NCBI RefSeq assembly: GCF_019754945.1
Contig: NZ_JAEUWU010000003.1
Coordinates: 124,001 to 188,000 of the forward strand
Reading direction: 5' to 3'
Origin: Corynebacterium pseudokroppenstedtii
GTDB taxonomy: Bacteria; Actinomycetota; Actinomycetes; Mycobacteriales; Mycobacteriaceae
Length of the DNA: 64,000 bases
Below, piece after piece: positions 27,818 through 36,612 of the stretch. Positions within the stretch are counted from its first letter, which is position 1. Each line of letters opens with the position of its first letter. The notes beneath the pieces were generated by a model. It ran no database searches. It had not been told where the DNA came from and saw only the letters and a list, made by a program, of their open reading frames with translations. Both the position numbers and the translations under genes were made by a program.

Positions 27818-28324
27818 TTACTTCTTCGACTCGTCGTACGGCTCTGCCTTAACGATCGTGACCGATACCGTCGAACCATTGGGAGTCTGGTATTCGCGGG
27901 TCTCTCCCTCTTTAGCTCCGACGATAGCCGCGCCGAGCGGAGCATCGGTGGAGTAGGTTTCCAGGTCGGTGTTGGATGAGTGAACACCGCGGGTACCGAT
28001 GAGGAAGGTTTCGGTGTCATCTTCGTCGCCATCGTAGTACACGTGGACAACGGAACCGACGAGGGCAACACCGCTCTGGGAGGGCGCTTCGCCGATCGTT
28101 GCGGAATCGAGTAGCTCTTCGAGGTAAGCGATGCGGGCTTCCTCTTGGCCCTGCTGCTCGCGGGCTGCGTGGTAACCGCCGTTCTCTTTCAGGTCTCCCT
28201 CTTCGCGGCGCTCGTTGATCTCGGCAGCGATGACGGGGCGGTTAGCTTTAAGATCGTCGAGTTCCTTCTTTAGACGGTCGTAGGCTTCTTGGGTTAGCCA
28301 ACGGGTGTTTGTATCCTCAGCCAT
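27818..28324 (-). CDS. greA: transcript cleavage factor GreA
   Basis: Binds the RNA polymerase secondary channel and stimulates cleavage of backtracked RNA. The 168 aa show the N-terminal coiled coil ([42 protein letters not shown] with the acidic tip DLKEN) and the C-terminal FKBP-like domain ([38 protein letters not shown]). Acidic tip residues are intact. It is adjacent to the DUF4307 gene and mca, the conserved actinobacterial order. DUF4307 lies upstream on the same strand with about 120 bp between. Confidence 0.96.
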   Translation of the reverse strand: MAEDTNTRWLTQEAYDRLKKELDDLKANRPVIAAEINERREEGDLKENGGYHAAREQQGQEEARIAYLEELLDSATIGEAPSQSGVALVGSVVHVYYDGDEDDTETFLIGTRGVHSSNTDLETYSTDAPLGAAIVGAKEGETREYQTPNGSTVSVTIVKAEPYDESKK

Positions 28325-28445
28325 GTTTATTCAGCCTCTCAATCGTTGCGGTTTATGAAGATTCCATGAAGATAAAATGCTTCGATTCGTATAACGCAGT
28401 GCATGGTACCACTGAGATGGTGGATTCAAAGCCAGCAACGGCGGC

Positions 28446-28901
28446 TTATGTATCCGAGTTGTCGAGATAGCCCGGAATCTCCGTCGAGCACCCATATTCT
28501 TTCCCGGCGACCGCTCGAGCACGCGTGGGGATAGCCACCTTGAAGCGCTCGGTCTTCTCGCCACCGGACGGGATCACAAATTCCCGACGCCCGACCTCGT
28601 TTTTGTCGTAATCCAGCGCGGTCACGATGCAATACGCTGCGCGGGAGGCGTCGTCACGTGTGACGTCGACAGTAAAATTCAGGAGCGAATCGTTGGGGCG
28701 GTCAAAACCTGCCGACGAAATAGAGACGTCGGAAGAGGATTCGTTGCGCCACTGATTCCACATGTATAAACCGCTGATGACCAGCACGAGGACAACGCCG
28801 ATAATGATGACTTTGCCGGAGATCGATGCCGACCGTGATGAGCCATAACGTTGTTCTTCGATGGTCTGGCTTGTGGGCGACTGGGAATCCTGGTCGGTCA
28901 T
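28446..28901 (-). CDS. DUF4307 membrane protein
   Basis: A 151-aa protein with a polar N-terminus (DQDSQSPTSQTIEEQRYG), one membrane helix (VIIIGVVLVLVISGLYMW, about residues 31-48) and an extracytoplasmic domain containing two Cys (YCIVTALDYDKNEVG and YGCSTEIPGYL). The pattern ..ERYG.. before the helix and R-AYCIV-AL in the domain is that of DUF4307, found between greA and mca across mycolata. Function unknown. Its start is separated from the divergent mca by 354 bp, which contain no convincing gene. Confidence 0.85.
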   Translation of the reverse strand: MTDQDSQSPTSQTIEEQRYGSSRSASISGKVIIIGVVLVLVISGLYMWNQWRNESSSDVSISSAGFDRPNDSLLNFTVDVTRDDASRAAYCIVTALDYDKNEVGRREFVIPSGGEKTERFKVAIPTRARAVAGKEYGCSTEIPGYLDNSDT

Positions 28902-29255
28902 GTCTCCTATAGTACGACAGGAGTTACCGATGATAGAGCCGCAGGGGATGTGAAACCTGGCGACGCTCAGGAACCGGACCTAGTTGAAAACCGGGGACAT
29001 TCCACGTAAAAAGTGATATGTCACAGAAATGGCTGTTGCGGCTTGGCCATGGGGTAGTTGCGGGCGATCGCACCGTCCTGGTGACAACCATTTCGTGTTA
29101 TCAACTTTGGATATCAACGTTGTTTGCAACCCTTATGTGGATTTCTTGCTGGTACCAAATATCTTGGTTATACCCGATAGTGTGAGCGCGTTAAGCTCGT
29201 ACGCCAGCGGCTCATCATGGCCGATTAATTTATTAACAAACTCGGAGGATATGTC
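28902..29255. other. divergent promoter region DUF4307/mca
   Basis: I see no gene in this stretch; a frame ending at 29259 overlaps the mca start but lacks protein-like composition. GGAGG at 29244-29248 is the mca ribosome-binding site. Confidence 0.45.
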
Positions 29256-30194
29256 ATGACCGGATTTCGACTCTTAGCAATTCACGCGCACCCGGATGAT
29301 GAATCTAGTAAAGGCGCAGCGACGTTAGCCCGGTACGCCAACGAAGGCAATGAAGTTATGGTCTTGACCTGCACGGGTGGGGAGCGTGGCTCGATCCTTA
29401 ACCCTGCCATGGACCGCCCCGAGGTCCGCGAGAACATGATTGAATTGCGTAAGAAAGAAATGGCCAAAGCTGCCGAAATTCTGGGAATTAAGCAGCGCTG
29501 GTTAGGTTATGTCGACTCCGGCCTACCCGAAGGGGACCCGTTGCCACCGCTGCCGGAGGGCTCATTCGCATTAGCTAATACAGAGGAAGCCACCGCAGAC
29601 GTCGTTGAGGTCATTCGCGAATTCCGCCCGCACGTCATGATCACGTACGACGAGAACGGTGGATACCCGCATCCCGACCACATCAAGACCCACGCGGTCT
29701 CTGTCCGCGCATGGTTGCGCGCCGGGGACCCGGGCTTCCACCCAGAAAAAGGCGAGCCGTGGGTTGTGTCGAAAATGTACTACACCCACGGATTCGTGAA
29801 GAGCCGGTTCCTCGCCCTTCACAACGACTTTATTAATCGCGGACTGCCTAGCCCGTACCAGGACCGCGTCGACAAGGCCGATGAGTGGCCGGATTTGATG
29901 GAGCGGGTAACCACGCAGGTGAATGTGGCAGATTTCTTCCACAAGCGTGATGACGCTCTCCGCGCTCATGCCACGCAAATCGATCCGCACAGCCGGTGGT
30001 TCGCGGTTTCGCCCGAGGACCAGAGAAGAGTGTGGCCGACCGAGGAATTCGAGTTGGCTGCCAGCCGCGTTGACACGTCGCTTCCGGAAAACGATCTGTT
30101 TGCTGGCATCGATCCTGATCACCAGCCGGAGAATGTTCCCGGGATGGTGTCCGAAGCTGCTCGTCAAGAGTATTCCCAGGGTGACGACGACTAG
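29256..30194 (+). CDS. mca: mycothiol S-conjugate amidase
   Basis: Zinc amidase that cleaves mycothiol-toxin conjugates, releasing a mercapturic acid for export, and so detoxifies electrophiles and antibiotics. The 312 aa contain the zinc-binding AHPDDES motif (about residues 10-16), the GGERGSILNPAMDRPE segment, WLGYVDSGLPEG, and the second metal motif YPHPDHIKTHAV, all as in Mca rather than MshB. The ATG at 29256 is set by GGAGG 7 nt upstream. Its presence shows the organism makes mycothiol, an actinobacterial trait. The next gene, a small membrane protein, also follows mca in mycobacteria. Confidence 0.95.
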   Translation: MTGFRLLAIHAHPDDESSKGAATLARYANEGNEVMVLTCTGGERGSILNPAMDRPEVRENMIELRKKEMAKAAEILGIKQRWLGYVDSGLPEGDPLPPLPEGSFALANTEEATADVVEVIREFRPHVMITYDENGGYPHPDHIKTHAVSVRAWLRAGDPGFHPEKGEPWVVSKMYYTHGFVKSRFLALHNDFINRGLPSPYQDRVDKADEWPDLMERVTTQVNVADFFHKRDDALRAHATQIDPHSRWFAVSPEDQRRVWPTEEFELAASRVDTSLPENDLFAGIDPDHQPENVPGMVSEAARQEYSQGDDD

Positions 30195-30409
30195 CCCGTC
30201 GTTGTAGCGTGCCCTATAGCTTGCCCGCCTCGCGATAGCGCGCCCACCGTCGATGACATCGCTTTTCGACGGTGATGTCACAGGTGGGGCGCAACGACGT
30301 ACACTATTCCCGAGGCTAATCCGCTGTGTCGTTTACCCACCGCGTCTTTCGGTTTGTGGCAGAAGCGTCGCGTAATTAGTCGGACGGTCATGAAAAAGGA
30401 GCAGGAGTA

Positions 30410-30844
30410 GTGGCAGTGATCATGGGATATGACGTAGCAGCAGAGTTGGTGTCTCTCGGCGGGGCGAAACTCTCTACGATGTCTACTCACCTGGCGGTTA
30501 CTACGGGAGGGATCCTCGCCCAGCAGGAGAAGGGCGGTCCGCTGGGGCCTGAATTCGGTAAAGCGTCACCGGTGGGTCTTCTTATACTCATTGCGCTTTT
30601 AGTCGTCGTTATTATTCTTGGCCGTTCAGCGACGAAGCGAATTAAAAATTTAAACCGTCGCCGCGCATTTGCTGAAAAAGAGGGCATCGACGTCTTTGAC
30701 GCCGAAGAAATCGATCGTCGCATGGCTGAAAAGGGCATACAAGACGTCAATGCGAATTCCCGTTTTCCGGAAGTTCGATTGAAGCATAAATCACGGCCGA
30801 CACAATCACGGTCGAAAAAAGCAGATGGCACAACGGATAAATAG
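30410..30844 (+). CDS. small single-pass membrane protein linked to mca
   Basis: A 144-aa protein with an N-terminal extracytoplasmic-looking region, one strong helix (VGLLILIALLVVVIILGRS, about residues 54-72) and a basic cytoplasmic tail (KRIKNLNRRRAFAEKEGIDVFDAEEID) ending in many Lys, Arg and Ser. The GTG start has AGGAG 8 nt upstream. Proteins of this shape directly follow mca in mycobacteria and corynebacteria, which suggests a conserved but undefined role. Its stop is 28 bp before the DAHP synthase gene. An internal ATG at 30422 would also be possible. Confidence 0.72.
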   Translation: MAVIMGYDVAAELVSLGGAKLSTMSTHLAVTTGGILAQQEKGGPLGPEFGKASPVGLLILIALLVVVIILGRSATKRIKNLNRRRAFAEKEGIDVFDAEEIDRRMAEKGIQDVNANSRFPEVRLKHKSRPTQSRSKKADGTTDK

Positions 30845-30872
30845 AATCTAGCTACGATCGTTTACTTTTCTT

Positions 30873-31985
30873 ATGCGCCCTATTTCTGGAACCTCGCCTG
30901 TCGCATCGCATCATGCTGCGACCACCGACGTCTCACCTGTTCGCCCTTTACCGTCGCCTCGGGAAATCCGACACGAGATTGAGCTGGACGCGGATGCCCG
31001 TCGGTTAGTCGAGTCGAGCCGGCGAACTATCACGAACATCATTCATGGGCGGGACCATCGCTTACTCGTTATCGTCGGCCCGTGTTCTATTCACGACCGT
31101 GATGCAGCATATGACTACGCCACTCGGCTCGCTGAACCGGCTCGGCGTTATTCCGATCGCCTCTTCATCGTTATGAGGGTGTATGGCGAAAAGCCTCGCA
31201 CAACGGTGGGATGGAAAGGGCTTGTCAACGACCCCGACCTCGACGGAAGCGGGGATATCGCCCGGGGTTTGGCTCTAGAGCGAGAAGTATTCCGCGACGT
31301 TCTTTCTTTAGGCTTGCCGACGGCCACCGAGTTTGTGGAACCGCTCGCAACGAGTTACATCCACGACGCGGTCTCCTGGGGTGCCATCGGGGCGCGGACC
31401 GTCGAGAGCCAAGTACATCGGCAGTTAGCGTCATCGCTGCCCATGCCCATCGGATTCAAAAACGCCACTGATGGCAGTATTCAGCAGGCCATTGATGCGA
31501 TTCGTGCAGCGTCGGCGGTCCATCGTTTCGTCGGGGCGGATGACGACGGCCACGTCGGAGTGATGAGCTCTCCCGGAAATACGGACGGCCATGTGATTCT
31601 CCGCGGCGGCGAATCCGGGCCGAATTACGGAACAGAGAGCGTCCTCACCGCCATTGAGCGGCTCACGGCAGCCGGTCTGCACCCAGCGGTGACCATCGAC
31701 GCGTCACACGGGAATTCTGGCAAAGACCATATCCGCCAGCGTGCCGTCGTCGCTGATATTGCTGAACGGATCGCTGAGGGTGAGCCGGGAATCAACGGTG
31801 TGATGATGGAATCCTTCCTGGTTCCAGGTAAACAGCCCCATGATGAGGACATGATCCGTCGGCACGGCAAAGAGACATTGACATATGGTCAATCGATAAC
31901 CGACGCCTGCATGGGGTGGGATGCCACGGTGAGCGCGCTCGACGAACTCGCCCGTGCCGTTCACACGAGGGGACACGGCGCATAG
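30873..31985 (+). CDS. aroF: 3-deoxy-7-phosphoheptulonate synthase, class I
   Basis: First shikimate pathway enzyme, condensing PEP and erythrose 4-phosphate. The 370 aa carry the AroFGH-type signatures: LLVIVGPCSIHD (about residue 66), MRVYGEKPRTTVGWKGLVNDP, PTATEFVEPL, SWGAIGARTVESQ, PIGFKNATDGS, GGESGPNY, TIDASHGNSGKDH and GVMMESFLVPG. All metal and PEP ligands that I can place (Cys of GPCS, His of SHGNS, Glu of MMES) are present. The N-terminus has a short variable extension. The prenyl synthase gene starts 9 bp downstream, so the two are likely co-transcribed. The symbol aroF versus aroG is arbitrary here. Confidence 0.93.
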   Translation: MRPISGTSPVASHHAATTDVSPVRPLPSPREIRHEIELDADARRLVESSRRTITNIIHGRDHRLLVIVGPCSIHDRDAAYDYATRLAEPARRYSDRLFIVMRVYGEKPRTTVGWKGLVNDPDLDGSGDIARGLALEREVFRDVLSLGLPTATEFVEPLATSYIHDAVSWGAIGARTVESQVHRQLASSLPMPIGFKNATDGSIQQAIDAIRAASAVHRFVGADDDGHVGVMSSPGNTDGHVILRGGESGPNYGTESVLTAIERLTAAGLHPAVTIDASHGNSGKDHIRQRAVVADIAERIAEGEPGINGVMMESFLVPGKQPHDEDMIRRHGKETLTYGQSITDACMGWDATVSALDELARAVHTRGHGA

Positions 31986-31994
31986 GCGTACCAT

Positions 31995-32975
31995 ATGAGC
32001 GTGACTATTCCGCCCAACACTCGCTGCGATGATGGTCGCGTGCCCGAAAATCGGCTGGTGTCATCAGTGCGCCAAGCTGGGAAGCGTGCTCGTGCCGCAT
32101 GTAAACGCGTTGCCCTCATGGCGACCTACCCGTTGTACGAGGCCAGCTTGGTGAGGACACTTGAGGGGAAGCCCGTACCCCGCCACATTGCCGTCATGTG
32201 CGACGGTAACCGCCGGTGGGCACGGGAAGCTGGGTTTATCGACGTGAGCCACGGGCACCGCGTCGGTGCGAAGAAAATCAGTGAGCTTGTCCAGTGGTCC
32301 GGTGAACGCGGGATTGAACTTGTCACCATTTATTTGCTGAGCACAGAGAATCTCCACCGCGATAAGGCTGAGCTGGAGCTTTTGTGCAGAATCATTGGTG
32401 ATGTGTCCGATGAACTGGCTAAATCGAAGTTGAACGCGCGGCTTCGTGTGGTGGGTCACCGCGATATCCTTCCCGACGCTCTCACCGACCGTCTTGCGGC
32501 GAATGAAAAAGCGACCGCTGACCATACCGGAGTGTGCGTCAACATGGCTGTTGGTTACGGTGGGCGGCAAGAAATAGTTGACGCCGTGAGGTCCTTGCTG
32601 GAAGACCGGGTTAAAGAGAAGCATGAGGCATCTCGGGAATCCTCGGCGAAGGACGACGAAAGCGCCCATCAGGTTGATTCGGCGTCCTCATGTAAGGCCA
32701 GCGAACTGGGGGATGACCAGCGGTTCTCTCTTGACGACATAGCGGAAGCAATCACGGTACAAGGAATCTCTGATCACTTGTACACTTCTGGCCAGCCTGA
32801 TCCGGATCTTGTCATCCGTACCTCTGGGGAACAGCGGTTGTCAGGTTTTCTTTTGTGGCAATCGGCCTATTCGGAGATTTGGTTTACTGACACGTATTGG
32901 CCAGCTTTTCGACGGGTCGATTTTCTCCGCGCATTACGCGACTTTTCGCGACGGAACCGCCGGTTCGGCCGGTAA
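31995..32975 (+). CDS. Z-prenyl diphosphate synthase (UppS family)
   Basis: cis-Prenyltransferase that builds polyprenyl carriers for cell-wall synthesis. The homologue next to mca/coaA in mycobacteria makes Z,E-farnesyl diphosphate, and this gene sits in the same place. The catalytic MCDGNRRWARE motif (about residue 68) holds the essential Asp. The C-terminal DLVIRTSGEQRLSGFLLWQSAYSEIWF segment is canonical. Odd: a hydrophilic insertion of about 40 residues (205-245, Glu/Lys/Ser/Asp-rich) lies between the core and the conserved end. It converges with coaA, with only 13 bp between the stop codons. Confidence 0.9.
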   Translation: MSVTIPPNTRCDDGRVPENRLVSSVRQAGKRARAACKRVALMATYPLYEASLVRTLEGKPVPRHIAVMCDGNRRWAREAGFIDVSHGHRVGAKKISELVQWSGERGIELVTIYLLSTENLHRDKAELELLCRIIGDVSDELAKSKLNARLRVVGHRDILPDALTDRLAANEKATADHTGVCVNMAVGYGGRQEIVDAVRSLLEDRVKEKHEASRESSAKDDESAHQVDSASSCKASELGDDQRFSLDDIAEAITVQGISDHLYTSGQPDPDLVIRTSGEQRLSGFLLWQSAYSEIWFTDTYWPAFRRVDFLRALRDFSRRNRRFGR

Positions 32976-32988
32976 CACGCGTCAATCA

Positions 32989-33924
32989 TCACACTTTCCG
33001 CATGCGAACGCGCTGCACAGAGTGATCTTCGCCCTTCATGAGCACCAAAGACGCACGAGGTCGCGTCGGCAAGACATTCTCCGTCAAGTTCGGCAAATTC
33101 ACTCGCTGCCAGATTTCACGGGCTTCCCGGATGGCGGTGTCGTCGTCAAGTTCGGCAAAATGGTGGAAGTGCGCGTCGGGATCAGAAAATGAGATATGTC
33201 GCAATTGCAAAAAGCGATCCACATACCATTGCTCAATGTCACGAGGATGGGCATCGACATAGACGCTGAATTCAAAGAAATCAGACACCATCAACGTCGG
33301 GCCTGTTTGAAGAACGTTTAGGCCTTCAATAATTAAAATATCCGGCCGGTCAACAGTAATAAACGTATCGGGAACAATGTCATACAACTCGTGGGAATAC
33401 ACCGGTACGCGAACGTTACGAGAGCCCGCTTTCACGTCGGTAATAAACCGCAATAATGCGCGCCGATTAAAACTTTCGGGATAACCCTTTCGATCCAAAA
33501 TGCCTCGTCGCGTTAACTCGGCAGTGGGGTAAAGAAAGCCATCCGTCGTGACCAGATCAACCTTAGGATGAGAATCCCACCGCTGAAGCAACCTCTGTAA
33601 CAAACGAGCGGTCGTCGATTTACCGACGGCGACCGACCCTGCAATACCAATGATGAAAGGGATATGGGGAACATCTTCCCCCAAGAACGTCGCCGTCGCT
33701 TGCCCCAACCGTTGATGAGCCTCCACCTGAAGATGGATGAGACGCGATAACGGCAAATAAACCTCGGTCACTTCATCCAGCGCAATGTTCTCACCCACAC
33801 CGCGGAGCTCTTTTACCTCGGCCTCGGTCAGCACCTGAGGTTGAGACATGCGCAAGCGTTTCCATTGGTGTCTGTTGAATTCCAGATAGGGGCTGGATTC
33901 AGTCGCACGTGACATGTCTTCCAT
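32989..33924 (-). CDS. coaA: pantothenate kinase type I
   Basis: Phosphorylates pantothenate, the committed step to CoA. The 311 aa show the P-loop [12 protein letters not shown] (about residue 95), [24 protein letters not shown], and the C-terminal [11 protein letters not shown] region. The N-terminal [13 protein letters not shown] matches the family start. Length is typical. It is transcribed away from glyA, with about 110 bp of divergent promoter region, an arrangement conserved in mycobacteria and corynebacteria. Confidence 0.95.
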   Translation of the reverse strand: MEDMSRATESSPYLEFNRHQWKRLRMSQPQVLTEAEVKELRGVGENIALDEVTEVYLPLSRLIHLQVEAHQRLGQATATFLGEDVPHIPFIIGIAGSVAVGKSTTARLLQRLLQRWDSHPKVDLVTTDGFLYPTAELTRRGILDRKGYPESFNRRALLRFITDVKAGSRNVRVPVYSHELYDIVPDTFITVDRPDILIIEGLNVLQTGPTLMVSDFFEFSVYVDAHPRDIEQWYVDRFLQLRHISFSDPDAHFHHFAELDDDTAIREAREIWQRVNLPNLTENVLPTRPRASLVLMKGEDHSVQRVRMRKV

Positions 33925-34032
33925 TGTGCCCCGCCGAATGACCTATCTCATAAGTGGGGTACATAATCGATACTCCCATTAAGCTATGGGGTAGTTCTGC
34001 ACACACGCCATCCCCAGCGAGGAAGGGCCTTC

Positions 34033-35379
34033 ATGAGTAATTCTTCATCACGCACGACCCCGTCAACCGCTAACACCCCTGATCAGCTACTTAACCAGCC
34101 TTTATCCCAGCTCGACCCCGAGGTTGCCGACGCCATTGCCGGCGAATTGAGCCGCCAACGGAACACGCTCGAGATGATTGCGAGTGAGAATTTCGTTCCC
34201 CGAGCGGTCCTTCAAGCCCAAGGTTCGGTGCTGACGAACAAATATGCGGAGGGGTACCCGGGGCGTAGGTACTACGGTGGCTGCGAAAATGTGGACATCA
34301 TTGAGGACCTCGCGAGAGACCGGGCTAAGAAGGTGTTTGGCGCGAAGTACGCCAATGTGCAGCCCCATTCCGGTGCTCAGGCGAATGCGGCCGTGCTGAT
34401 GGCCATCGCGAAACCGGGCGACACGATCCTGGGCCTTTCCCTGGCACACGGGGGACACTTGACCCACGGAATGAAGCTCAACTTCTCCGGAAAGCTGTAT
34501 AACGCGGTCGCTTATGAAGTGGACCCCACCACCATGACCATCGACATGGAGAAGGTTCGCCAGCAGGCTCTGGAGGAAAAGCCCTCCGTCATTATTGCGG
34601 GGTGGTCCGCTTACCCACGTTATGAGGATTTCGCCGCGTTCCGGGAGATCGCCGATGAGGTGGGCGCCACATTGTGGGTGGATATGGCCCACTTCGCGGG
34701 GTTGGTGGCTGCTGGTCTGCACCCGTCGCCGGTTCCGTACGCGGATGTCGTCTCTACGACGATTCACAAGACCTTGGGTGGTCCTCGGTCGGGAATGATC
34801 CTGACGAATGATCTCGACCTCTTCAAGAAGATCAACTCGGCTGTTTTTCCAGGCCAGCAGGGTGGGCCCTTGATGCACGCGATTGCTGGGAAAGCTGTCG
34901 CGATGAAAATCGCGGGGTCAGAGGAATTCCGGGATCGTCAGCGACGAACCATCGCCGGAGCCCGTATTCTGGCTAACCGCCTGACTCAAGACGATGCAGG
35001 TGAGGCGGGTGTCGACGTCCTCACCGGCGGTACCGACGTTCACCTCGTCCTCGTTGACCTGCGTCATTCGTCGTTAAATGGCCAGGAAGCTGAGGATGCC
35101 CTCCATGATGTGGGGATCACGGTGAACCGCAATGCGGTGCCCTTTGATCCGCGTCCGCCCATGGTCACCTCTGGACTGAGGATCGGGACGTCGGCCCTGG
35201 CGACCCGCGGATTTGATCGAGAAGCATTTGGGGAAGTTGCCGACATTATCGCGGAGACGCTGATCAGCGGCCATCAAGGGAAGTCCGACGAGGTCCGAGA
35301 TCACCTACGTCAGCGGGTTGAGGCCCTAGCGGCGAAGTTCCCCCTTTATGACGGCCTGGAAGATTGGACACTGATGTAA
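34033..35379 (+). CDS. glyA: serine hydroxymethyltransferase
   Basis: PLP enzyme interconverting serine and glycine with tetrahydrofolate, the main one-carbon source. The 448 aa contain [40 protein letters not shown], the PLP-lysine motif [13 protein letters not shown] (about residue 242) and [12 protein letters not shown] Ser/Thr-rich N-terminal tail of about 20 residues precedes the core. The start ATG has AAGGGCC-type sequence upstream following GAGGAAGG. The nicotinamidase gene starts immediately after the stop. One-carbon and NAD metabolism are thus linked on one likely transcript. Confidence 0.96.
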   Translation: MSNSSSRTTPSTANTPDQLLNQPLSQLDPEVADAIAGELSRQRNTLEMIASENFVPRAVLQAQGSVLTNKYAEGYPGRRYYGGCENVDIIEDLARDRAKKVFGAKYANVQPHSGAQANAAVLMAIAKPGDTILGLSLAHGGHLTHGMKLNFSGKLYNAVAYEVDPTTMTIDMEKVRQQALEEKPSVIIAGWSAYPRYEDFAAFREIADEVGATLWVDMAHFAGLVAAGLHPSPVPYADVVSTTIHKTLGGPRSGMILTNDLDLFKKINSAVFPGQQGGPLMHAIAGKAVAMKIAGSEEFRDRQRRTIAGARILANRLTQDDAGEAGVDVLTGGTDVHLVLVDLRHSSLNGQEAEDALHDVGITVNRNAVPFDPRPPMVTSGLRIGTSALATRGFDREAFGEVADIIAETLISGHQGKSDEVRDHLRQRVEALAAKFPLYDGLEDWTLM

Positions 35380-35381
35380 TC

Positions 35382-36008
35382 ATGCGCGATACGAATAGTT
35401 CCTCACGCACCCACCGATGCTTAGTCATTGTCGACGTTCAGAATGATTTCTGCCCTGGTGGTGCATTGGCCTGCGAGGGCGGCGACACCGTGGCCGCGGG
35501 AATCTCCGATTATGTCCAGCGCCCAGACGTGGCCGCCAAGTATGACTTCATTGTGGGGACTAAGGACTGGCATATCGATCCCGGTTCGCACTTTGCGCCA
35601 CCCGGTGTGGAGCCCGATTTCGTCGAGACGTGGCCGGTCCACTGCAAGGTTGGAACCCCGGGGGCTGAGTCGCACCCCAACCTTGATGTCTCCTCTGTCG
35701 ACTACTGGTTCCTGAAGGGCGAGTACGAAGCTGCCTATAGCGGTTTTGAGGGTTATCTCGAAGGGACCGACGAGGCCTCGGGTGGCGGGCAGCCAGAGAG
35801 ACTGGGACCCTGGTTGCGCAAGCAGGGGATCGAATCGATCGACGTCTGCGGGATCGCGACAGATTTCTGCGTGAAGGCGACGGTGCTCGATGGAATTGCG
35901 GAGGGATTCACTGTCACTCTTCTGCCAGAGTTGTGTGCAGGTGTCGCCCCTGATTCCAGCGCGAAGGCTGTGGAAGATATGAAGCATGCAGGTGCGTCGG
36001 TGCGCTAG
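35382..36008 (+). CDS. pncA: nicotinamidase / pyrazinamidase
   Basis: Deamidates nicotinamide to nicotinate for NAD salvage; the same activity converts pyrazinamide. The triad is visible: Asp of IVDVQNDFCPGG, Lys of FLKGEYEAAYSG, and Cys of GIATDFCVKAT. The metal-site histidines are in DWHIDPGSHFAPPG. The protein is 208 aa from the ATG at 35382, 3 bp after the glyA stop; an upstream TTG would overlap glyA and is less likely. There is a short Ser/Arg N-terminal tail. A strong terminator follows 20 bp after the stop. Confidence 0.94.
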   Translation: MRDTNSSSRTHRCLVIVDVQNDFCPGGALACEGGDTVAAGISDYVQRPDVAAKYDFIVGTKDWHIDPGSHFAPPGVEPDFVETWPVHCKVGTPGAESHPNLDVSSVDYWFLKGEYEAAYSGFEGYLEGTDEASGGGQPERLGPWLRKQGIESIDVCGIATDFCVKATVLDGIAEGFTVTLLPELCAGVAPDSSAKAVEDMKHAGASVR

Positions 36009-36027
36009 CTTCTGATTCTGATAAGTG

Positions 36028-36070
36028 AAACGGCACTGTGATGGTTGACGAGGCCATCACAGTGCCGTTT
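36028..36070. terminator. strong terminator after pncA
   Basis: A perfect 17-bp stem, AAACGGCACTGTGATGG with its complement, has a 9-nt loop. The + strand ends in GTTTCTATT and the minus strand in GTTTCACTT, so it may work in both directions. It closes the glyA-pncA unit. Confidence 0.88.
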
Positions 36071-36314
36071 CTATTCCGGAGGTCGATATTGGCGACGACA
36101 GTGCTGGTGTCCTCGGCGCCTGGAGGAGGTGACGAGCGCTGAGGGAAGGCAGATCAGGAAGGGGAGAAGAGGAATGACCCTTGCCGATCGAACCAGCACA
36201 ACCAGTATCGATTTTCATCACTGTGCACCACTCTGAGATGCTCCGCCTACCTAGGGAACCCCTGATGTCCCCGGGTGGTAGAGCGTTCTCGAACATCCCG
36301 CTGCGGTACGACCT

Positions 36315-36333
36315 TCAATTTAGCCTTACCTAA
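36315..36333. promoter_or_regulatory. candidate DtxR/IdeR iron box
   Basis: The minus strand reads TTAGGTAAGGCTAAATTGA, matching about 15 of 19 positions of the DtxR/IdeR consensus. It lies 280 bp before the acyl-CoA dehydrogenase start and 82 bp before the hairpin at 36415. No convincing protein gene starts next to it on either strand. Confidence 0.5.
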
Positions 36334-36414
36334 AGCAATCCGTCAATGATTTAAGCAACTTATTTGTATCAATAATTGAAATCGCCTGGTCAGTGGGGTT
36401 TTGGCCAATTTAAT

Positions 36415-36437
36415 CCGGGGGTAATTTTTACCCCCGG
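36415..36437 (+). terminator. terminator-like hairpin inside the pncA-acd gap
   Basis: CCGGGGGTAA pairs perfectly with TTACCCCCGG around a 3-nt loop and is followed by CCTTCTTATCT. It stands in a 0.6-kb gap (36009-36612) with no obvious gene before it, 345 bp after the pncA terminator, so it may end a small RNA that starts near the DtxR-like box. Confidence 0.55.
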
Positions 36438-36612
36438 CCTTCTTATCTCGCCATGTCGTGATTGAGAAATAGCCCTCGTAAATCTGTGACATGGGTTACG
36501 ATCGCATGTAAATCATGACCTACCACCTAAAGTAGTGTTCACGTCGCGGTCACTGTCAGACCTCGAAAACTGCTGCTAATCACAAAAAGGATAGATAAGG
36601 AGCGCATATCCC

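Noticed and set aside
29029..29259. 76-codon frame overlapping the mca start
   Set aside because: Composition is not protein-like and mca has its own strong ribosome-binding site.
36057..36296. 79-codon minus-strand frame next to the DtxR-like box
   Set aside because: No ribosome-binding site, no recognisable domain, and it runs through the pncA terminator stem.
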